Assembly (NCBI GenBank): GCA_020628475.1
Contig: JAHDFB010000004.1
Location: forward strand, 1 to 60,060
Origin: Saprospiraceae bacterium
GTDB lineage: Bacteria > Bacteroidota > Bacteroidia > Chitinophagales > Saprospiraceae
Reading direction: 5' to 3'
Length of the DNA: 60,060 nucleotides
Below are positions 18,491-29,400 of the stretch, piece after piece (position 1 is the stretch's first letter; each line of letters opens with the position of its first letter). A program made the position numbers and the translations under genes. The notes under the pieces were generated by a model. It saw nothing but the letters and a program-made list of their open reading frames with translations, made no database searches and was not told the DNA's origin.

Positions 18491-18498
18491 TATATTTG
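18491..18498 (+). promoter_or_regulatory. iscS: Bacteroidota -7 box for the isc operon
   Basis: TATATTTG fits TAnnTTTG exactly and is 16 bp before the first ATG of iscS. A clear -33 element was not identified. No IscR-type gene is nearby. Confidence 0.5.
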
Positions 18499-18514
18499 CG
18501 GAACTTTACAGAAT

Positions 18515-19741
18515 ATGACAATGAATAAGAAATTAATATATCTTGATAATAATGCTACAACCCCTTGTGATCCAAGGGTTATAGAAGCTATGACTCCTTA
18601 TTTTTATGAGTTACATGGTAATGCAGCATCAAGAAATCATCCCTTTGGATGGAGATCAGAAGAAGCAGTAGATTATGCTAGAGAGCAAATCGCTAATTTG
18701 ATACAAGTAGATCCAAAAGAAATTATCTTCACTTCCGGAGCAACAGAAGCAGATAATCTGGCACTTAAAGGGGTTTACGAAATGTATTCTCGAAAAGGTA
18801 ATCATATCATTACCTTAGAAACAGAGCATAAAGCAGTACTCGATTCTTGTAAGAAAATCGAAAAAATGGGTGGTGAAGTTACCTATTTAAAGGTTGATCG
18901 ATTGGGAAGAGTAAATCTACAAGAGTTAGAAGATGCAATAAAAGATACCACTATATTGGTTTCTATTATGTGGGCAAATAATGAAACAGGTGTTATCCAA
19001 GATATGAAAGCCATCGGAGAAATCTGTGCACGAAAAGGAGTTCTTTTCATGAGTGATGCTACACAGGCAGTTGGAAAGATTCCAACATTCCCGAAAGAAA
19101 TGGGTATTCACTTAATGGCCTTTACAGCTCATAAAATGTACGGACCAAAAGGAGTGGGAGCCTTATTCGTTAACCGTAAAAATCCACGAGTAAAAGTGAC
19201 TTCTCAAATGGATGGTGGTGGACACGAACGAGGTATGAGAAGTGGTACACTCAACGTGCCAGGTATCGTTGGATTTGGAAAGGCTGCTGAGATTGCTGCT
19301 AAAGAGATGGAATCAGAAAACCAACGTTTAGCTGGATTACGTGATAAATTGGAAAAAGCGCTGGTTGATAAATTAGAAGAAACCTATGTCAATGGGGACG
19401 TTGATAACAGAATGGCCCATGTGACCAACCTCTCGTTTAAGCATGTCGAAGGAGAAGGATTGATGATGACATTCAATCAAGAAATTGGAGTGTCTTCGGG
19501 ATCTGCTTGTACATCCGCTAGCTTAGAACCGTCGTATGTATTGATTGCACTCGGTTTAGGTGATGACCTTGCGCATTCTTCCATACGTTTCTCATTAGGT
19601 AGGTTTACGACAGAAGAAGAAATCGATTATACCATCGATCAAATTGTAAATGGAGTAAATCACATGAGAGATTTAAGTCCGATTTGGGAAATGTATAAAG
19701 AGGGAGTGGATTTAGACTCGATTGTCTGGGAAGAACACTAA
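18515..19741 (+). CDS. iscS: Cysteine desulfurase
   Basis: Pyridoxal-phosphate enzyme that takes sulfur from cysteine and passes it to IscU for iron-sulfur cluster assembly. 408 residues. Signatures: [14 protein letters not shown] at the N-terminus, [14 protein letters not shown], the PLP lysine in [11 protein letters not shown], and the persulfide Cys in [14 protein letters not shown]. An ATG six bases downstream (18521) is an equally possible start. First gene of an iscS-iscU-iscA operon. Confidence 0.97.
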   Translation: MTMNKKLIYLDNNATTPCDPRVIEAMTPYFYELHGNAASRNHPFGWRSEEAVDYAREQIANLIQVDPKEIIFTSGATEADNLALKGVYEMYSRKGNHIITLETEHKAVLDSCKKIEKMGGEVTYLKVDRLGRVNLQELEDAIKDTTILVSIMWANNETGVIQDMKAIGEICARKGVLFMSDATQAVGKIPTFPKEMGIHLMAFTAHKMYGPKGVGALFVNRKNPRVKVTSQMDGGGHERGMRSGTLNVPGIVGFGKAAEIAAKEMESENQRLAGLRDKLEKALVDKLEETYVNGDVDNRMAHVTNLSFKHVEGEGLMMTFNQEIGVSSGSACTSASLEPSYVLIALGLGDDLAHSSIRFSLGRFTTEEEIDYTIDQIVNGVNHMRDLSPIWEMYKEGVDLDSIVWEEH

Positions 19742-19819
19742 TAATAACGAACTAATTTGAATCAAAAGATGTTATAATAGGACATCGACAATATTGATAA
19801 ATACTTAATAAATTATATA

Positions 19820-20203
19820 ATGGCTTATTCTGAAAAATTACTGGATCATTTTAAGAACCCGAAAAATGTAGGAACATTAGACAAGAGCTCGAACAATGTT
19901 GGTACTGGTTTAGTAGGTGCTCCTGAATGTGGAGATGTGATGCGTCTACAAATTCAAGTAAACGATGCGACAGGAGTTATTGAAGATGCTAAGTTTAAGA
20001 CATTTGGATGTGGATCCGCAATAGCAAGTTCTTCTTTGGCAACAGAGTGGTTAAAAGGAAAATCAATTGATGAAGCTTTAGCAATAGACAATATGGATAT
20101 TGTTGAAGAATTGGCCTTACCACCCGTTAAAATTCACTGTAGTGTATTGGCAGAAGATGCTATAAAAGGAGCTATAGCAGATTATAAAAGTAAAAACAAG
20201 TAA
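19820..20203 (+). CDS. iscU: Iron-sulfur cluster scaffold protein
   Basis: 127-residue scaffold on which [2Fe-2S] and [4Fe-4S] clusters are built with sulfur from IscS. The three ligand cysteines are present at Cys37 (APECGDVM, with the conserved Asp39), Cys64 (FGCGSA) and Cys107 (KIHCSVLAEDAI). The usual chaperone-binding segment LPPVK is intact just before the last Cys. It lies 78 bp after iscS and 2 bp before iscA. No hscA/hscB genes follow. Confidence 0.97.
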   Translation: MAYSEKLLDHFKNPKNVGTLDKSSNNVGTGLVGAPECGDVMRLQIQVNDATGVIEDAKFKTFGCGSAIASSSLATEWLKGKSIDEALAIDNMDIVEELALPPVKIHCSVLAEDAIKGAIADYKSKNK

Positions 20204-20205
20204 TT

Positions 20206-20532
20206 ATGCTTTTCGTTGCAGATAGTGCAAAAGATAAGATTGGAGAATTAATGACGGCAGAGCAGATCGCGAACGAATACTTTATTCGTGTATCAGTGAC
20301 AAGCGGAGGTTGCTCAGGTCTTTCTTATGAAATGGACTTCGATAATGAAGAAAAAGAAGATGATCAAATCTTTGAAGACAATGGAGTCAAAGTAGTGACG
20401 GATCTAAAGAGCTTCTTATATCTTTGTAATACTACATTGGAATTTTCAGGTGGATTAAATGGAAAAGGATTCTTCTTTAATAATCCAAACGCAAGTAGAA
20501 CTTGTGGTTGTGGAGAATCATTCGCGGTCTAA
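20206..20532 (+). CDS. iscA: Iron-sulfur assembly protein, A-type carrier
   Basis: 108 residues of the HesB/IscA family, which carries clusters or iron to target proteins. The three conserved cysteines are Cys36 (TSGGCSGLSYEM) and Cys100/Cys102 (RTCGCGESF). Follows iscU by two bases and is followed by a strong rho-independent terminator, so it closes the isc operon. Could equally be labelled SufA/ErpA; the A-type carriers cannot be told apart by sequence here. Confidence 0.93.
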   Translation: MLFVADSAKDKIGELMTAEQIANEYFIRVSVTSGGCSGLSYEMDFDNEEKEDDQIFEDNGVKVVTDLKSFLYLCNTTLEFSGGLNGKGFFFNNPNASRTCGCGESFAV

Positions 20533-20564
20533 TTATAAAGAATATCCAAATCAAAATATAGATG

Positions 20565-20593
20565 GCCTGTTCGGATTCGGACGGGCTTTTTTT
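20565..20593 (+). terminator. Rho-independent terminator of the isc operon
   Basis: A 9-bp stem (GCCTGTTCG with CGGACGGGC, three G-U pairs) and a 4-base loop GATT, followed by seven T. It sits 33 bp after the iscA stop. Confidence 0.85.
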
Positions 20594-20700
20594 ATAACCC
20601 GTGGGCAAATCGTTAAAATTTGGAGAATAGAAAAAACTTAATGAACTTTACTATTTGATGGTAATAGTCGTATTTTTACGTACAGCATAAAATATCGAGA

Positions 20701-21165
20701 ATGATTAACAAGGTAATTCTTATTGGTAATATTGGACAAGATCCAGAGGTTAGGCACTTAGAAAATGGAAGTGTGGTAGCACGTTTTTCAGTGGCAACCA
20801 ATGAAAATTATAAAGACAAGAGTGGTGAGTGGCAGAAGATAACGGAGTGGCATAATGTTACTTGCTGGAGAGCCTTGGCAGAAATGGTTGAAAGAAATTA
20901 TAAAAAGGGAATGATGGTTTATGTAGAAGGTAAATTATCAACTCGTAAATGGCAAGATAGCGAAGGAAGAGAAAGAAGAACGACCGATGTGGTAGCAAAT
21001 ACACTTAGAATGTTAGAGCGAAGAGAAAATACTGGATTCGGAGGTCCAAGCATGCCTGGAGCTGCTGATGAACCAAAAGCCTTTCCACCAGCCAATGAAG
21101 CACCTGGTGTACAACACACAGAAAAGATCAACGATACTATGGCTGATGACGATTTACCGTTCTAG
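20701..21165 (+). CDS. ssb: Single-stranded DNA-binding protein
   Basis: 154 residues: an N-terminal OB fold (MINKVILIGNIGQDPEVR, with WHNVTCWRALAEMVERNYKKG) and a flexible Pro/Gly/Ala-rich tail ending in the DDDLPF tip that binds repair and replication partners. Followed 26 bp later by gldE, an arrangement known from Flavobacterium. Confidence 0.97.
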   Translation: MINKVILIGNIGQDPEVRHLENGSVVARFSVATNENYKDKSGEWQKITEWHNVTCWRALAEMVERNYKKGMMVYVEGKLSTRKWQDSEGRERRTTDVVANTLRMLERRENTGFGGPSMPGAADEPKAFPPANEAPGVQHTEKINDTMADDDLPF

Positions 21166-21191
21166 CCCTTTGACTAACTAAACTTGACACT

Positions 21192-22616
21192 TTGGACCCT
21201 GAGCCCGCCGAACATTTATTGTTCTTCTTTAATACCTTTTATTTATCGATTTCCTATTTCGGGATAATAAGTTCCGTTATATTACTTGGAGCATTGTTAA
21301 TAGCTTCTGCATTAATTTCTGGTAGTGAAATAGCTTTCTTCTCGCTCTCTCCTAGCGATGAAGAAAATTTAAAAGATGAAACAAGCTACGCTGCGAAAAC
21401 TATACTCAAATTACTAGATAATCCAGCAAAATTATTGGCAACCATATTGATTTCCAATAATTTCATAAATATTGGAATCGTAATATTATCATCCTTTGTA
21501 TTAAATATATTTATTCCAGCAGGCACGGTAAACTTAGGTGGTAATTGGCTACATGAACATATCTTGACCATTTGGTCCGCCGCTCAAATTAATGCGGCTA
21601 TTCATTTTCTGATAACCGTAGTAGCGGTTACTTTTTTATTGGTCCTTTTTGGAGAAGTAGCACCAAAAATCTACGCGAGTTTTAATAATGTTCGCTTTTC
21701 TAAAATTATGGCGAGACCTTTAAGTTTTTTGAATATCATGTTCGGACCGATCAGTAGTGTATTGGTGAGTATGTCCGCAGGTATAGAAAGACGACTTGCG
21801 CGCAATACCAGTCCAAATACCACCAAAGAGGACATAGATAAAGCCATTGAATTAACGGTCAATCAACATACCAGCGAAGAAAATGAAGCCGATATCTTAA
21901 GAGGTATCATAAAGTTTACAGATTTATCCGTCAAACAAATAATGCAACCTCGAACTGAAGTGGTAGGATTCGAAAAATCGGGAGATTATGAAAGTCTACG
22001 TGCATTAATACGAGCATCTGGTTATAGCCGAATACCAGTCTACGAAGAAAGTCTGGATAAGATTGTTGGCCTATTGTACGTGAAAGATCTTATCGGCTAC
22101 ATCTCAGAATCAAAAGACTTCAATTGGTCAGAATTGATCCGAAATAAATTAATCTTCGTTCCAGAGACAAAAAAAGTTAATGAATTGCTCAAAGAATTTC
22201 AAAGCGAACGTGTCCATATGGCCATTGTTGTAGACGAATATGGAGGAGTTTCTGGCTTGGTAACTTTAGAAGATGTGATGGAAGAAGTGATCGGAGATAT
22301 AAAGGACGAATTTGATGATGACGAAGAAAACGACTATGTAAAAATTGATGATAATAATTTCATTTTCGAAGGAAAAACAAGCTTGACAGATGTTGCTAGA
22401 ATCATAGATGTAGATTTAGCTGTATTCGAAAAATCGAAAGGAGATAGTGATAGTTTAGCAGGCTTGATTCTGGAAATTTTAGGAGTATTTCCAAAACCCG
22501 ATAAAGAAATTCGAGTTGAAAATATCAAATTGAAGGTCGTCTCCGTTAATAAGAAAAGAATTGAAAAAGTTTCCTTAACGATACAAAGACAGAATCCAGA
22601 ATGGCCCATAGAATAA
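21192..22616 (+). CDS. gldE: Gliding-motility-associated CNNM/CBS membrane protein GldE
   Basis: 474 residues of the CorC/HlyC (CNNM) family. An N-terminal DUF21 domain with about four membrane helices (LIASALISGSEIAFFSLSP) is followed by two CBS domains (IMQPRTEVVGFE; ERVHMAIVVDEYGGVSGLVTLEDVMEEVIGDI) and a CorC_HlyC C-terminal domain. The start is a TTG at 21192: no ATG exists before the first helix, and the DPEP sequence that follows matches the N-terminus remembered for other GldE proteins. The order ssb-gldE-gldD is the one seen in Flavobacterium johnsoniae, where gldD is required for gliding and gldE is linked to it. Other CNNM proteins export ions or Mg2+, so transport remains a possible role. 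Confidence 0.88.
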   Translation: MDPEPAEHLLFFFNTFYLSISYFGIISSVILLGALLIASALISGSEIAFFSLSPSDEENLKDETSYAAKTILKLLDNPAKLLATILISNNFINIGIVILSSFVLNIFIPAGTVNLGGNWLHEHILTIWSAAQINAAIHFLITVVAVTFLLVLFGEVAPKIYASFNNVRFSKIMARPLSFLNIMFGPISSVLVSMSAGIERRLARNTSPNTTKEDIDKAIELTVNQHTSEENEADILRGIIKFTDLSVKQIMQPRTEVVGFEKSGDYESLRALIRASGYSRIPVYEESLDKIVGLLYVKDLIGYISESKDFNWSELIRNKLIFVPETKKVNELLKEFQSERVHMAIVVDEYGGVSGLVTLEDVMEEVIGDIKDEFDDDEENDYVKIDDNNFIFEGKTSLTDVARIIDVDLAVFEKSKGDSDSLAGLILEILGVFPKPDKEIRVENIKLKVVSVNKKRIEKVSLTIQRQNPEWPIE

Positions 22617-23194
22617 TCATCTTTTTCTTTATCATAGCGTTCATCATTTCATGTAAGGAGGAGCCTGTATTCTTGCCTAAACCAAGAATGTATCCAAAAG
22701 TGGAATATCCTGAGAAGAGTTATCAAAAGTTTGATACATCCTTTTGCAATTTTACATTTGACTATCCTGAATATGCACAATTCGAACAGGATAAATTCTT
22801 CTTTCAAGACAAACCAGTTCATCCTTGTTGGTTTGATATCAACTTTGAAGATTTTAACGGGGCTTTACATTGTTCGTATATTCCAATAGATGATCGGGCA
22901 CATTACGATAAATTGATTGAAGATTCGTTTACTATGGTAGAAGAACATAATCGAAAAGCAAATTATCGGAAGGAAGAATATATTTCCAATCAACATGGAG
23001 TAGGAGGCCTATATTTTTCCCTAGGTGGAGAAGTGGCTACCAATATGCAATTCATATTGACAGATACAACAGATCATTTCTTTAGAGCTTCCTTATATTT
23101 CAATGCTAAGGTAGCTCCTGATAGCATACGTCCTATTTTTGATTTTGTCAAAGAGGATGTCGATAAATTAATTGAAACTTTCGAGTGGCAATAA
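22601..23194 (+). CDS. gldD: Gliding-motility lipoprotein GldD
   Basis: 197-residue lipoprotein (lipobox ISC, Cys18). The mature part starts with the family pattern LPKPRMYPKVEYPEKSYQKF and contains FTFDYPEYAQF and CWFDINFEDFNGALHCSY, as in GldD of gliding Bacteroidota. It overlaps gldE by 16 bp, so translation is coupled. In F. johnsoniae GldD is essential for gliding, which depends on the type IX secretion system; the por genes at the other end of this window fit that. Gliding itself cannot be proved from this window. Confidence 0.9.
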   Translation: MAHRIIIFFFIIAFIISCKEEPVFLPKPRMYPKVEYPEKSYQKFDTSFCNFTFDYPEYAQFEQDKFFFQDKPVHPCWFDINFEDFNGALHCSYIPIDDRAHYDKLIEDSFTMVEEHNRKANYRKEEYISNQHGVGGLYFSLGGEVATNMQFILTDTTDHFFRASLYFNAKVAPDSIRPIFDFVKEDVDKLIETFEWQ

Positions 23195-23195
23195 A

Positions 23196-24359
23196 TTAGA
23201 AAATTCGCTCTACTTCGCAGGATTGTAAATTCGAGCCATCGAAATGCTTGAATTGAACGAGACCTGGCTTTTTACCTGCTTCAAAACTACCTAAAGTATC
23301 AAAGGATAATGCTGCAGCTCCATTTTTAGTGGCCCATCGTAGTAATAACTCAATGGGAATAAATGAGTTGTATTTTTGAATTGTCTTAAGCTCTTCCAAG
23401 ATGGATAATTTCCAATTACTACTCAAAGAATCTGTACCAATGGTTAATGTGGCATTAGTATCTAAAAAGGCTTTATAATCTGGTAATCTATTTTCAATAT
23501 ATAAATTTGCATTGGCACAAGTGGCCCAAAATACTTGTTTGTTCCACGCATAAGCATCTTTGATATGGTCTGGTGTGGTCATTGTATTATGGATGAACAA
23601 GGTCTTTTGAGCAGCATCCATATGTGCCATGGCATAATAAATACTTGGCTGGCCAGTCGGGGAGAAAGCCTCGTCATTAATGCCAATAGATTGATAAAAA
23701 TCTGAAAAACCACCTGATTTATTGATGAAATATTGATCTTCATGAGCTGTTTCCTGATTGTGAATGCTAATCGTGGAAGTTCCTTCATTTAGGCGATTGA
23801 TACGTTCGAATAGATCTTGTGTGACCGTGTATGGTGCATGAGGAACGGCAGCTTTATTATTTCCATTGGCACGATCAAATTGGTGGTATACAGCTTCATA
23901 TTGATCATAGGATTGTTGCGTAAAAGAAGCTTGCATCATGTCAAACATCTCAATAAAACTGTAGTATTGAATAGGACTCTTCGCTTTGGTGGCGGCAGTA
24001 TCGGCTTTGTTGGAAATATCTCCAACGGCTTGAATGCCGGCCTTCCACATGAGATCATTTTGCTCTTCAATAGCATCCAATACCTCCCTTTGATCTACAT
24101 CTCGCATCGACACCACATGACGTAGAAATGGTAATAATCCAGTACCTGTTGGAACCTTTCCAAATAAATGTGATAATTCAAGATGACAGTGCGTATTGAT
24201 TAGACCTGGAAGCAGTAATCCTTCATAATAAAGGACTTCTTCTTCATGTTCTTCTTTGGTTCGAAGCGTTTTTACGATTCCCTGCTCAAATTCAATGAGG
24301 GCATTTTGATGTAGTCGTTCCCCATCAAAAATGAAATCAGCACTATACTTTTTGATCAT
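23196..24359 (-). CDS. Amidohydrolase-superfamily deaminase
   Basis: 387 residues. The ATG at 24359 is chosen because it opens with the usual short beta domain (IKKYSADFIFDG) and avoids overlap with the upstream gene. Metal and active-site motifs: NTHCHLELSH (HxH), PHAPYTV, SIHNQETAHEDQYF (His...Glu) and IGTDSLSSN (Asp). The set matches cytosolic purine-type deaminases (S-adenosylhomocysteine, 5'-methylthioadenosine or aminofutalosine deaminases and relatives). The exact substrate cannot be read. It follows the DUF1015 gene with one base between, so they are probably one transcript. It converges on gldD with a 1-bp gap. Confidence 0.85.
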   Translation of the reverse strand: MIKKYSADFIFDGERLHQNALIEFEQGIVKTLRTKEEHEEEVLYYEGLLLPGLINTHCHLELSHLFGKVPTGTGLLPFLRHVVSMRDVDQREVLDAIEEQNDLMWKAGIQAVGDISNKADTAATKAKSPIQYYSFIEMFDMMQASFTQQSYDQYEAVYHQFDRANGNNKAAVPHAPYTVTQDLFERINRLNEGTSTISIHNQETAHEDQYFINKSGGFSDFYQSIGINDEAFSPTGQPSIYYAMAHMDAAQKTLFIHNTMTTPDHIKDAYAWNKQVFWATCANANLYIENRLPDYKAFLDTNATLTIGTDSLSSNWKLSILEELKTIQKYNSFIPIELLLRWATKNGAAALSFDTLGSFEAGKKPGLVQFKHFDGSNLQSCEVERIF

Positions 24360-24360
24360 G

Positions 24361-25464
24361 TTATTCAAATTCTTGCGATAAAATGGCATTTTTTATTCTC
24401 GGTTCAAACCATGTACTCTTCGGAGGTAAAGTAGAACCAGCATCCGCCACATGTTTCAATTCTTCTTTTTGAATAGGGTAGAGTAGAAAACCGACAGAAT
24501 GATCATTTTTCAACATTTGCTTTCGAATGCCTTGCACACCTTGTACGCCGCCGATATAAGATATTCGACCATCATTCCGTACATCGTGGATTCCCATTAT
24601 TTCACCAAACACATGTTGATTTAAGAGACGTGCATCCAATATCAAATCGTCTGAAGGATCCGGGACTAAAAATTTCTTTTTCCAAATTAACTGATACACC
24701 TCGTCATTGATGGCGAAGATGAGTTCATGTTTTTGATTTGGCTTTCGAATTTTTTTGATCATTTTGATCTTAAAATACTTCGATAATTTCGCCATGATGA
24801 TGGTCGGGCTAATTTCTCGGAGAATAGAAACGACTCGATTGTAATCATAGATAATCAGATCATCAAAACTGAAATAAATACTCAACAAATGACTGAAGCC
24901 CATTTTGGAGCGCTTTTTATTTAAGTTCAATAAAGTACCTATAGAAACTCGATGATGTCCATCAGCAATATAACTCTTACTAAAACTGCCTTGGAATATT
25001 TTTGTAATCTGTTCAATTTTATCGGGATCACTGATCTTCCAAATTTTGTGAACAGCCTTTTCTTCTTTGAATTGAATTTCTAGAAATATTTTTTTCTTTA
25101 AAACTTGTTGATAGATATCTTTTAGTTCTTTATTGGGTTTATGGGCCAATAAAACCGGTTTGATCATGGCATTTCGTTGCAGAGCTAAGTCAAGCATCTG
25201 CTGCTCTTTCATGGCAATGGTTTTTTCGTGCTTTAGTATCTTATTGTCCTTGATGTCATTAACAGAAGTACTGGCTACCAATCCCAATGAACTTAAGCCC
25301 TGCTGTTCAATCTGATAAAGATAGAAATGCGGGTCTTTGGTTCTTTTGAAAAAACTATTTTTTAAATAATAGGGGAATTCTTGTTTCATCACGCCAAAAA
25401 AGGAATCCGCTTTTGGCACCATTTGCATATCTGGATATAAGGCTTTGAAAGGCTCTATTCTCAT
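24361..25464 (-). CDS. DUF1015 family protein
   Basis: 367 residues. The hallmark YIADGHHRVSIG is in the centre, and the N-terminus has the expected RIEPFKALYP opening. Members are widespread soluble proteins of unknown function, sometimes annotated as putative kinase-like or SpoIIIJ-linked proteins without proof. Upstream of, and nearly touching, the amidohydrolase gene. Confidence 0.85.
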   Translation of the reverse strand: MRIEPFKALYPDMQMVPKADSFFGVMKQEFPYYLKNSFFKRTKDPHFYLYQIEQQGLSSLGLVASTSVNDIKDNKILKHEKTIAMKEQQMLDLALQRNAMIKPVLLAHKPNKELKDIYQQVLKKKIFLEIQFKEEKAVHKIWKISDPDKIEQITKIFQGSFSKSYIADGHHRVSIGTLLNLNKKRSKMGFSHLLSIYFSFDDLIIYDYNRVVSILREISPTIIMAKLSKYFKIKMIKKIRKPNQKHELIFAINDEVYQLIWKKKFLVPDPSDDLILDARLLNQHVFGEIMGIHDVRNDGRISYIGGVQGVQGIRKQMLKNDHSVGFLLYPIQKEELKHVADAGSTLPPKSTWFEPRIKNAILSQEFE

Positions 25465-25526
25465 GTATTGTCAATATTGAAAGGTCGAAATTAAGAAAAC
25501 TTTCGCTGATTAGAAGAGAAGTAGAA

Positions 25527-26165
25527 TTAATATAAATGCTTCGGATTAATATTCTTGAAATGCCCGTTTAACGCAGCCATTACTTTGAGCTTTTCAGCTC
25601 GTTTGATCGTCGGAATAAAGGATGTAAGATGTTTAATCAAATAATCCAATCGTTCTACTTCATTGGCCAGACTAATCAGTTCTAATTCTTCTGAAATACT
25701 TAAACCAAGTTTGTGAACCACTTGATGGACACGCAGATCATGTGCTTCAGGCACTTTCGTATTACTAATGTTTAAGGTAGCATATAATTCTTTAATAAGC
25801 CCCATAAGAATTTCGCACTTTTCATAATCCGTTTCCATATTCCAACTCAGAGGTGTAGCCTTCACACCTGGATAGGTTTTATCCCCCATACGTTGGGTTA
25901 ACCTTGAAATCTTCACCAATCCTACGGCTTTAACTCGTACGTCAAATTTACCATCAGGATATTCCTTCTCAATATGGTCTAGATGCATTTCAGTGCCGAG
26001 ATGAAAACTTTTACCGTCTATGAAAGGAACAAGAATGAAAGAGATACCCCGATCTCGACAATCTTGAATCAAACTTCTGTATCGAGGTTCGAAGATGTGA
26101 AGATTCTGTGTTTCACCAGGAAAACAAACAAGATTCAACGGAAATGCGGCAAACTCTTTAGCCAT
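25527..26165 (-). CDS. Stand-alone LON substrate-binding domain protein
   Basis: 212 residues. It begins with AAFPLNLVCFPGETQNLHIFEPRYR, the standard opening of the LON N-terminal (PUA-like) domain, and has no ATPase or protease part. Such single-domain proteins are common and their function is unclear. The ATG at 26165 is preferred to the TTG six bases upstream. It is followed 62 bp later by the DUF1015 gene on the same strand. Confidence 0.85.
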   Translation of the reverse strand: MAKEFAAFPLNLVCFPGETQNLHIFEPRYRSLIQDCRDRGISFILVPFIDGKSFHLGTEMHLDHIEKEYPDGKFDVRVKAVGLVKISRLTQRMGDKTYPGVKATPLSWNMETDYEKCEILMGLIKELYATLNISNTKVPEAHDLRVHQVVHKLGLSISEELELISLANEVERLDYLIKHLTSFIPTIKRAEKLKVMAALNGHFKNINPKHLY

Positions 26166-26419
26166 AATCAAGACGTTCTATAGTACTATAACGTGCTCTA
26201 AAACGAATTGTTTCTCCTCGAATGGACTCCAAAGCACAATTTTTGACGAGTAAATTCAATTTTCCGTGATTTAATGAGTGATTTAAAGAGTTTGGCATAA
26301 TTGTTGGATCATAACTCATATTATAAAAACCTAAATTCAATATGAGAGTGAATAAAACTCATTCATTTTCCCGAAAGCTTAACAAACCAAGGGAAAATCA
26401 ATTTTTAAAGTTTGTAACT

Positions 26420-29400
26420 ATGAGATCAATTTTATTTTTTGTTTTCGCAATAGGAGCACATTGGCTTTCTGCTCAGTGTCCGACTCCTGAGATTACAGGT
26501 GATTTTTTTGTGTGTGAAGGAGAAACAGTAACATATTCTGTAGATTCCTTTGATGCAGCGAACACGTATGCATTTAGTTTGAATGGTGGAGGTACGATTC
26601 TTTCTTCTTCTGGAGGAGATGTAACCATCGAATGGAATGGAACGCCAGGTAGCATGTATCAATTAACGGTGACAGAGACAGATGCTGCTTGTTCAGGTAC
26701 AGCTTTTGCTAACATTATGATTGAGGATGATCCTGTTTTGGTTTGTAACGACAACTTAAATATTAGTTTGTCGAATGATTGTAGCTTGGAAATTACTCCA
26801 GATATCATTTTGGAGTCTCCGACTTTTCCAGATGATTCATATTTGATTACCATTCTGGATGAAAATGGAAATCCAGCACCGACAACATTGGATGGCGCAT
26901 ATGTTGGTCAAACCGTAGAAATTACGGTTACCCATTTATGTAGCGGTAATAAATGTTGGGGTAATGTAACCATCGAAGATAAATTAGCTCCAGTTATTGA
27001 ATGTTTTAATGATACCTTGACGTGTGCGGAATTTGCTAATTACACCCAAGTCCTTCCTACATTAGTAGAAGACAACTGTGGTGATGTTAGTTTTGCAAGC
27101 ACAACGAATCAAATTCAGCAAGGTTGTACAGATGAGTTTTATACGATTTTGGAAGTAACATGGATAGCGACAGATGCAAGTGGAAATGAAAGTGATCCTT
27201 GTACTCAAACGATCTATGTAGAAAAAACGTCAATCAATGATCTTACATATCCATTAAACTATGATGGTTTACCAGGAAATAACAATCCATTAAGTTGTAG
27301 CGGTACCTATCCTCTAAATATGGATGGATTACCAGATCCTACTTTTACAGGAGTACCGGGTGGAACGATTACTTGTTCTTCGATTGAATGGACCTATACA
27401 GATGTAGTTTTGCCACTATGTGAAGAAGACTGCGCATATAATAATTCTAGCTACAAAGTCATTCGAACCTTTGTAGTGGTGGATTGGTGTACAGGTGAGA
27501 TCGTAGAAATGACGCAAATCATTAAAGTAGAAGATTCTACAGCTCCTACCATAAACAATGTAGAGGATATTACTGCTAATGTAAATCCTTTCGATTGTAG
27601 TGCGCAGGTATTATTGCCGACACCTACTGCAACGGATAATTGTACAGCAGATGAATCGATTACATATGAATTTTCAACAGAAGAAGGAACCATCTTAAAT
27701 GGTGTTCTTTATTTAGATAGTCCAGCAAAAACAATGGGCGCAGGAGTAGAAGTGACGGTTACAGCAAGCGATTGTTGTGATAATATTTCGACAGCCACAT
27801 TTAGAGTAACATTGGTTGATGAAACACCTCCAGTAGTGGTAGCCGATGCGCATGAAGTGATCAGTTTGTTACCAAGTGGCATTGCTACTATGATGGCTAC
27901 GAGCTTGGATGATGGAAGTTATGATAACTGTGGACCAATTGCGTTTTTTGTAAAGCGTATGGATAATGGTGGTGGAAATCCGGGAACAGATGTTTTCCCT
28001 CCAAGTGGTCCCGATAACAGTCAATTTAATGAAGCAGTACATTTTTACTGTAATGATATCCCAAATAATCCGATCATGGTTCAATTCCAAGTTTGTGACG
28101 ATGCAGATTGCGACGGAACACCTGGTACGGCCTTTGATAATTGTAATATCGCGATGGTAGAGGTAGAAGTACAGGATAAATTTGCTCCTGTGATTCAATG
28201 TCCTGCAAATATGACCATCAGTTGTACAGAATTTGAGGGAGTCGACCTAACAGATGAATCGGAAATAAATGATTTATTCGGTGAAGCAGTGGCGGCAGGG
28301 ACTTGTGGAGTAACAGTAGATCAGACGATTAGTGGGACACAGGATTTGGACTGTGGAGAAGGAATTATTTTTCGAAACTTTACAGCTACAACGAGTGGGG
28401 GAAGTAATTCTTGCTCCCAAACGATTACAGTAGTACCATTTGCAAACAACTTGCTGACTTGTGATAGAATATCTTTCGAAGGGCTCAACAATGGAGTATA
28501 CAACTGGTGTGCAGTAAATGATAATACCAATAACAGTAATGATGACCTTCCTGCGATTGATATCGATGGATGTGAAGCAATCAATTTTGCAGAAGTAAAT
28601 ATTAATACATCTGGATTGTGTACAACAGCAGGTGTTCAAACGACGGTTGATACCTTCAATTATGCTTCTTCATCAGCTTGTAAGAAATACATCGTACATT
28701 ATGAAGTAATTGATCAATGTGTGTTTGATGAAAACTATGTAAACCCAGCGACAGGTCAGATCGATCCATTCAACTCAGATAATGGATACTTCGAGTTTTA
28801 CTTAGAATACAATGTAGTCGATTCGGAGGCTCCAACCTTAACTTGTGAGAATCAAGTATTGGATGCAGAAGGATGTGATGGTTACGAAGGGACGATAAGT
28901 ATCGTTGCAGAAGATGCATGTACACCAGCTGATGAGTTGTTGTATGAGTGGAGACTGGATGTAAATGGTGATGGTTCTGTAGACTTACCGTTTAATGGAT
29001 GGTTCGAAGGAAATGCAGTCAACGGAGCGGCTATCGGATTGCCGGCTATTCCAGTAGGAACGCATATCATCCTTTGGAGAGTAGATGATGGATGCGGAAA
29101 CACAGAAACTTGTAGCCAGTCTATTACGATCAACGATTTCGACAAAGCTCCAACTCCATATTGTTTTGGTGGATTGAGTACAGCTGTGATGAATACCAAT
29201 GGTACAGTGGAGATTTGGGCGAGCGACTTTGACAATGGAAGTCAGGATGACTGTGGCGGACCAGTTACGATTACAATGATTCCAGAATTAGTAGCGGAGA
29301 ATTCTTCCAACCCATGGGCGGATTCGGAAGAAAGCTGGGAATTCGGTTGTGATGATATTACAAATGGTGTATTCCAAGTATTGGAAATCAGAGTATATGT